Source of the DNA: Tenrec ecaudatus
Lineage: Eukaryota; Chordata; Mammalia; Afrosoricida; Tenrecidae
Assembly: GCF_050624435.1 (NCBI RefSeq)
Contig: NC_134530.1
Location: forward strand, 142,206,721-142,270,720
Direction of reading: 5' to 3'
Length of the DNA stretch: 64,000 nucleotides
Positions within the stretch are counted from its first letter, which is position 1, and the number at the start of each line of letters is the position of its first letter. The position numbers were made by a program, and so were the translations under genes. Positions 58,612-64,000 of this stretch are shown here, one piece after another. The notes beneath the pieces are model-generated. The model worked only from the letters and a program-made list of their open reading frames with translations, made no database searches and was not told where the DNA came from.

Positions 58612-58750
58612 ACAGTTAGGGGTATATGTGGGCGTAAAAAAATTGGATTTTTTTCAATGTTATGTTTTTTAATTTTTTAAAATCAATCTCATCACCTTCA
58701 AAGTACTCTTCATTATTACACTTAATACATTTGTCAAATCCACGATTCCA
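58612..58750 (-). mobile_element. Mariner end fragment
   Basis: CATCACCTTCAAAGTACTCT and ACACTTAATACATTTGTCAA match the terminal ~130 bp of the mariner copy at 59086; the rest is missing. Confidence 0.65.
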
Positions 58751-58779
58751 TTCTTGGAATTTAAATTCATCTTCCACTT

Positions 58780-59083
58780 ATTGAGAGTGTGTAGAATTAC
58801 ACATGATATTCTATGTTGCCCTGACACTCTGAAACTGAAAAATTAGTGCATTAGTTCAACTAACTTTTTACTGGAATCTTTGGGGTTTTCTATATATTGG
58901 GTCATGTGAGCTGCAATAGAGAGTTTCACATCCCGCTTTCTGGTTTGGCAGCATTTTATTTCTTTTTATAGTCGAATTGCTTTGCTTAGAACTTACACTG
59001 CAAGGTTGAATAGCAGGAGTAACATCAGGCATTCTTGTCTTGCTCCTGAGAGTGGGAGTTGAGGGGTTGGGGAGCATTGGCTG
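58780..59083 (-). repeat. L1 ORF2 reverse-transcriptase fragment
   Basis: Minus-strand translation aligns with the LLFN...AIR...KEIK...YIENPKDS stretch of L1 ORF2; the catalytic FADD-type box is degraded to AAHM. Ends where the mariner inserted. Confidence 0.75.
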
Positions 59084-59085
59084 TA

Positions 59086-59972
59086 CAAGGAGTATCCCAC
59101 CAAAACCAGAATTTTTTTCAAAGCTGTGTATTTAAATTTTTATTATAACACAACCTCATTACCTTCAAAGTACTTTCCATTACACTTAATACATTTGTCA
59201 AATCAGCAACTTTGATTCTTAGAAACATTTTTCAAACTTATCTGTTTGGATGACTGACAGCACTTCCCTCATTTTTACTTCACCTCTTATACTTCATCAA
59301 GTCTCTGTCCTCCCACGTCCTTCTTCATTCACAGAAACAAAAAGAAGTAGCATAGAGTGAGGTCAGGTGAGTAAGGTGCTTGGGGAAAGAGAGGCATGCT
59401 GTTTTTTGCCAAAACTGGCACACTGAGATGGCTGCACGAGCAGCTGCATTGTCGTGGTAGCAAAACCAGTCCCCTGTCTGCCACAAGTCAGGCCTCTTTT
59501 GTCACACACTGTTACACAATCTTTTCAGAACCTCTAAATAGAAAGCTTGATTAACAGTCTGACCTGGTGGGACGAACTCCACATGCACTGCAGGTCGACA
59601 ATTTCATCTGCTTGGGAAGTTGAAAGACGTTCAGAACAAGATTTGTCATCAATCAAAATTTCACCTTTTTTAGAAATGAGAAAACCACTCACACACATGA
59701 GATTTTCCCATAGATCTGTCATTGTAACCTGTATTCAACATCACACAGTTTCTGTGACATTTTTTATGAGCAGGACACTAAATTTCCCAGCCACACATAG
59801 TTCTCTTAAACCTGCCATCATAACAACAACAAAAACAGGTTCGAGCGAAACTGCTTTTAGGAAAAAATGTACTGTGGCAAGAGAGAACTTCCCCAGGCAA
59901 TGCCAGTGGGTGCACTAACTCAAAGCAAGCAGAGAAAAATGCGTACTGTGAAAGCTCCGGGGTACCCCCTTG
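59086..59972 (-). mobile_element. Mariner transposon, internally deleted
   Basis: 887 bp between TA dinucleotides (59084-59085, 59973-59974) with short inverted repeats starting CAAGG at each end. Minus-strand translations in shifting frames give the mariner DNA-binding part (DDK...S.RLSTS) and then the catalytic part with HDNAxA and a PDL-type motif. Compared with a usual length near 1.3 kb, roughly 400 bp between the two parts is missing, and frameshifts and stops inactivate it. Confidence 0.82.
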
Positions 59973-59974
59973 TA

Positions 59975-60700
59975 CAGAAGTCATGGAAGAAGAGAAATCT
60001 TTAGGTCTTCCTATGAGGGAATTCAGGATAATAATCTTCAATTGTTTTAAGCAAATGGTAGAAAATTTTGACAGAAATACAGATAAAAATATGATTGAAG
60101 AAATCAGGAAAGTACTACAAGAGGAATCTGATAAAATGAATGAAATATTAGGAATAATCCAACAACTCCAAGTAGAAATTCAAGAGACAAAAACTAGATA
60201 TTACAAATGGATAATGTTTTGAAAGAACAAAATGGAAGAATTGAAAATGGAAATACAAATCAGTGATCTCAGAGATATATCCCTCAAGACCAAAATACAA
60301 AAAGATCAAATTATGAAAAAGACCCCAAAAGCTGAAGAAAACCTAAGAATTCTATGGGACACTATTTGATAAACATCCCAAGGAAAAGCAGCCACAAAGA
60401 AAATAGTTGGAGAAATATTGGGAGACTTCCTTACATTAACACAGAACAGAAAATAACTAAGAAGCCCAGATAATGCCAAACAGAACTGACCCCAAAATAA
60501 AATCACAAGGATACATCATAATCAAACTTTCTAATATCAAAGAATACTGAGGATATACGGGAATAAAAGAATAATCACCTATAAAAGTGAACCAGTAAGA
60601 ATGTTCTCAGATTTTCCTATGAAACCCAATTCAGAGAAGGCAATGAATGGATATATTCACAATCTTGGGTGGTGGGGGAAACCCCCAAAACTGTCAAGTA
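59975..60700 (+). repeat. L1/HAL1 ORF1-like fragment
   Basis: A 79-codon frame (59983-60222) rich in Glu, Lys and Gln resembles the coiled-coil part of L1 or HAL1 ORF1, followed in other frames by similar charged sequence and AATCACAAGGATACATCATA-type HAL1 blocks. Broken by stops. Confidence 0.5.
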
Positions 60701-60701
60701 T

Positions 60702-60825
60702 TGTGATAGATAAGTTTATTGTGCCAACCTGACCAATAGGAACATATGAGATGATTAAGGTCACAGTTTGATTGGAGGGCAAGGGGATAAATGGCTCGGC
60801 AAGGCCCACCCCTCTCTCTCTTGTG
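60702..60825 (+). repeat. LTR fragment, family B
   Basis: TGTGATAGATAAGTTTATTG, GTGCCAACCTGACCAATAGG and GGGATAAATGGCTCGGC match the first ~120 bp of the LTR at 40714; the rest is lost. Confidence 0.75.
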
Positions 60826-60834
60826 AATAGACAT

Positions 60835-61020
60835 ACTTTTACTTATTTTTTTCTAATCTGGATGCTATTTATCTTTTCTTCTTGCCTTTTATTCTTGTGC
60901 TAACCAGAACCTCTAGTATCATGTTCAATAGACATGCTTAGGTGGGCATCCTTACCTTTTTCAGCAGCTTAGTGAGAAACTATTCTTTCACCATTTAATA
61001 TGATGCTATCAAAACAACCT
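60835..61020 (-). repeat. L1 ORF2 fragment
   Basis: Antisense ORF2 sequence (CTTGCCTTTTATTCTTGTGC ... GGTGGGCATCCTTACCTTTT) from the same coding region as 58780-59083. Confidence 0.62.
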
Positions 61021-61029
61021 CTGTTTCTC

Positions 61030-61090
61030 TAAAGATTTAGTCTCAGGAACCCCACGGTTGCTGTAAACCAGGCTCAGTGGCAGTAGGTGT
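61030..61090 (+). repeat. AfroSINE fragment
   Basis: AAGATTTAGTCTCAGGAACC then GGCTCAGTGGCAGTAGG; only the middle and tail remain. Confidence 0.5.
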
Positions 61091-61094
61091 AGAC

Positions 61095-61980
61095 CGTTTA
61101 GGTAGGATGTGCATATTTATACTCTGGAGGCCCCTCTCAAATCCAGACATTCTTCTCTACCTGCTGATGGAATCAGGTCTTCTGGTTTCTAAAGAGCCTT
61201 TGGCTAATCAGCTAAATGCATGAGATCACAAATCATTATCCTGGGTAATCTCAGTAGGTGACCTCTGCAGGCTCTCTGCTCAAGCCAGTAATATCACCTC
61301 TCCCGGCCACCCCAGCATCTCTGCTTGCCCCCAGAGCACCGAGGCCCTTGACTCCTCTCATGCTGTGCTTTCAAGGGAACAGCCTTAAGCTTTGAGGTAA
61401 AGTGCTTCACAGAAGAGCAACAGTCAGCCCTCAGAGAGCATCTTCTCTCTTCCACATCTCCTGCCAAACCCTTATCAAGTGCTGAGCCGACAGAGGAGAA
61501 TTTAAATGAAAAGTTACAAGGAGAATCAACAAATACTTTACACCTTTTGTTCCTACATTATGCTGGGTATATCTCCTATCTCAGAAATCAAGATGGGAAG
61601 GGAATTTCATGGGGAATGGATGACAGACTCAGAGTAGCCGGGGTGTTTCGGCAGGATTCATGGATGCTGTCTCAGCCCCCTCCTCCTCATGGATTGAAAG
61701 TAAGAGAAAACCATTTTGATGGACTCCTTCAATAACCAGAGAAATAATGGCATTTTTATTCAATTTGATTCTGCTTATTCAAGGAAATTAATTTTTCCAA
61801 GAAATATGTAGTGCTTAAAAGTTATGATAGTCTGTCAAAAGAAAGTATCTCACTTCAGTGAGAATTTTAAAAATCATACACTTTTACAAACAAGAATATC
61901 TATTTTTCCTCTAATTGTGGCAGGCGAATGTTTCCACCACTCATTTGAGGGAACGATGTCAACTCTCAGAGTGTTTCTTA
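61095..61980. other. Unclassified intergenic sequence
   Basis: No gene or clear repeat recognised. Confidence 0.5.
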
Positions 61981-61982
61981 AC

Positions 61983-62151
61983 TGAGCCCTGGAGACAGAG
62001 GGGACCCACAGTTGGTTGTTAGAATGGAAGGTCAACTGTTCGAACTGACCAGCCGCTTTGCGGGAGAAAAATTAGGATTTTTGCTCCCATAACGATTTAC
62101 ACCGTGGAAACCGCACGGTTTGCTACTAGTTGGAACTGAGGGACTGGCAGT

Positions 62152-62152
<1 letters not shown>
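61983..62152 (+). repeat. AfroSINE
   Basis: TGAGCCCTGGAGACAGAGGG head, GGTCAACTGTTCGAACTGAC B-box region, cut by the following (GA)n. Confidence 0.77.

Positions 62153-62153
<1 letters not shown>

Positions 62154-62230
<77 letters not shown>
62154..62230. repeat. (GA)n microsatellite, 77 bp
   Basis: Uninterrupted GA repeat, about 38 units, the longest pure microsatellite in the window. Confidence 0.98.
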
Positions 62231-62231
<1 letters not shown>

Positions 62232-62392
62232 ATGGTAGTCAAGTCCAAGCGGGAACCCACCAGCTACTCTGCAGGTGAAAGAAGGGCTGTCTGCTTCCAC
62301 GAAGGCTCACAACCTTGACAGATTTATGGGACAGTTCTGCTCTGTTCTACAGCCTAGAACAGAGTTGGAGTTAATTCAATAGCAAGAGATTT
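62232..62392 (+). repeat. AfroSINE, 3' part
   Basis: GCGGGAACCCACCAGCTACT, GGGACAGTTCTGCTCTGTTC and a degraded tail; begins right after the (GA)n. Confidence 0.7.
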
Positions 62393-62458
62393 CTTTTTTT
62401 AGACTTAGTTATATTTTATTTCATTTTGTTTGGAGTATCTTTTCTTTTTTCCTTTTTA

Positions 62459-63110
62459 AAAAAAATCTTTCAATTGGGGGCTCGTACAACTCTCATCACA
62501 AACCATACATCCATCCGTTGTGTAAAGCACATTTATACATTTGTTCCCTCATCATTCTCAAAACATTTGCTTTGGACTTGAGCCCTTGATATCAGCTCAT
62601 TTCCCCTTCCCTACCTGTTTCCCCCATCCCCATGAACCCTTGATAATTTATAAATTATTATTATTTTGTCATATCTTATACCATCCGAGATCTCCCTTCA
62701 CCCACTTCTCCACTGTCCATCCCCCAGGGAGGAGGTTATATGTAGATCCTTGTAATCTGTTCCCCCTTTCTCCCTCACCTTCCCTCCACCCACCCAGTAT
62801 CGCCACACTCACCACTGGTCCTAAGGGGTTCATCTGTCCTGGATTCCCTGTGTTTCCAGTTCCCAACTGTACCAGTGTACATCCTCTGGTCCACCCGGAT
62901 TTGTATGGTAAAATTGGGATCATAATAGGAGGGGAAGGGGAAGCATTCAAGAACTAGAGGAAAATTGTATGTTTCATCATTGCTATACTGCACCCTGACT
63001 GACTGGTCTCCTCCCTACAGTACTTCTGCAAGGGGAAGTCCAATTGCCCACAAACAAGCTCTGGGTCCCCACTCTGCACTCCCCCTCATTCACAATGCTA
63101 TGATTTTTTA
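62459..63110 (-). repeat. Afrotherian LINE 3' region, reverse
   Basis: Antisense copy starting at its A-rich tail and GGGGGCTCGTACAACTCTCA; includes CACTCTGCACTCCCCCTCAT, the complement of the shared GAGGGGGAGTGCAGAGT block. Confidence 0.75.
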
Positions 63111-64000
63111 TCTTTTCTTTTTTAACCAACATGGATCATAAAATTAGAGTATTTTTCCAATTAAGAAAATGATGAATCAAATTGATCCTGAGAAATATTT
63201 TTTAAAACACACCAATTTATTTCATGCTACAAGAATAATAGGACTAATCATCTAAGTGAAATAATTTTCCAATGACAGGTCTCAAAGAGAATAATGTTTC
63301 CTTTCAAGAAGCTTCGTGAGAGGGAAATGGACTGCTTCCCTGAGGCTCCGGATGGCTAAGGATTGCCTTTAGTTTGGAAAGAAAAGGCTGTTCTAGGCTT
63401 GAAGGTTTTGTTCTTTTTCTAATGTTGAAGGAATCTGAAGCTTAAATTTTAATTAAAAATTTATAAGGAAGTTGTTATGATCTTCCTTCTTTTTCTTTTC
63501 CCCTTATCCTCCATAAATGTTGTATGGTGCAGAAACAATTCCTCTGACATTAAAACTGCCTTTCCTAAGAGAGAGATGTTATCAATTACCAGGGGAAGAG
63601 GGCAAACTATAGACATAATATCTGTGTGCAAAGGAGCACATTGTCTCAAGGGTATGTAAAAGAAATGTAATCCGTTTTTAAAGGATAGAAATCAGCTTGG
63701 TGACTCTGAGGAGTTTATAGCCCTCGGGTTCGCATTATGAACAGGTTTCATGTTAGGATTTATAAGTTCACAGCATGGGGTAAGGAAAGGTGCTTCCCAC
63801 AGGGACAATCAGTGCCTCCAATCCCCGCTAGCACATGCGGACAGAAAGCTTCTTGCTCGTCAGCAGGGTTACCTGATGTTGATTTATTGTAGTTACAGAA
63901 TTTGCAACTTGAATTAAATAAAGCATACATGTCAATTGGGAAGTATTATAGCCCATGAGGCTTCGGTGTGGAATGACAGTAATAAGTGAATCCTGTGGAA
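63111..64000. other. Unclassified AT-rich intergenic sequence
   Basis: No gene or clear repeat recognised up to the window edge. Confidence 0.5.

Larger units (their letters stand above)
57363..58635 (+). repeat. LINE 5' region (L1/HAL1-like, inferred)
   Basis: Begins with a G-run followed by ACATGGCCGCATAGCTGGAG, the usual look of a mammalian L1 5' end, then about 1 kb of leader-like sequence. An open frame at 57924-58382 is not L1 ORF1-like. Split by the U1 retrocopy. Confidence 0.45.
33940..64000. other. VAV3 upstream intergenic region
   Basis: Right of the VAV3 start no further protein-coding exon was recognised on either strand; the sequence is repeats and unclassified DNA. In human the neighbour on this side is SLC25A24, which is not visible here. 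Confidence 0.7.

Noticed and set aside
62097-62318. Open frames of repeated Arg-Glu or Ser-Leu
   Set aside because: They are translations of the (GA)n microsatellite.
1-64000. Bacterial-type system, CRISPR array or phage element
   Set aside because: Base composition, SINEs, LINEs, splice donor and CpG island all show animal nuclear DNA; no regularly spaced repeats or operons are present.

Overview
This is placental-mammal nuclear DNA, almost certainly from an afrotherian (elephant, hyrax, tenrec, golden mole or aardvark group). About 30 copies of the tRNA-derived AfroSINE family are visible on both strands, together with long stretches of the RTE-type LINE whose 3' end these SINEs share. Older repeats common to all mammals (MIR, L2, ancient L1) lie between them. 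Several DNA-transposon copies would fit an afrosoricid such as a tenrec, but the species cannot be fixed from the sequence alone.

Only one protein-coding gene is recognised. The first coding exon of VAV3, a Rho/Rac guanine-nucleotide exchange factor, lies on the minus strand at 33736-33939. It ends at a CAG|GTACGG splice donor and sits in a CpG island of about 1 kb (33480-34440) with GC boxes and no obvious TATA box. Positions 1-33735 are therefore VAV3 intron 1, and 33940-64000 is the promoter plus upstream intergenic DNA. By human synteny (recalled, not seen here) the next gene on that side would be SLC25A24. No second VAV3 exon, tRNA, rRNA or CRISPR array was seen.

Layout. 1-2350: L1 pieces, one with a 5'-inversion pattern and split by a solo LTR. 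2570-5885: SINEs and unique sequence. 5885-6470: RTE 3' end. 6560-7090: possible LTR. 9410-9916 and 14590-15117: solo LTRs with perfect 5-bp target-site duplications. 15230-17905: long degraded RTE. 18050-19410: LTR and L1. 22-33 kb: MIR, L2, SINE clusters and one LINE 3' region with a doubled tail. 33.3-34.4 kb: VAV3 promoter and exon 1. 35.3-37.3 kb: LINE 3' region split by a solo LTR. 38.6-40.2 kb: RTE that received a TA-flanked MITE and a 299-bp hAT-like element. 40.3-41.4 kb: one LTR nested in another, both with intact duplications. 47.9-50.3 kb: endogenous retrovirus remnant on the minus strand with a degraded Gag zinc knuckle, polypurine tract and LTR. 53.3-54.3 kb: two RTE copies tail to tail. 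55.2-61 kb: L1, mariner, SINE and LTR mosaic that also holds a full-length retrotransposed U1 snRNA copy with a 15-bp duplication. 62-63.1 kb: SINEs around a 77-bp (GA)n tract and an inverted LINE 3' region.

There is no operon or multi-gene system. The value of the window lies in the VAV3 promoter and in a readable order of transposon insertions. All boundaries of old repeats were judged by eye and may be off by tens of bases, except where target-site duplications fix them.
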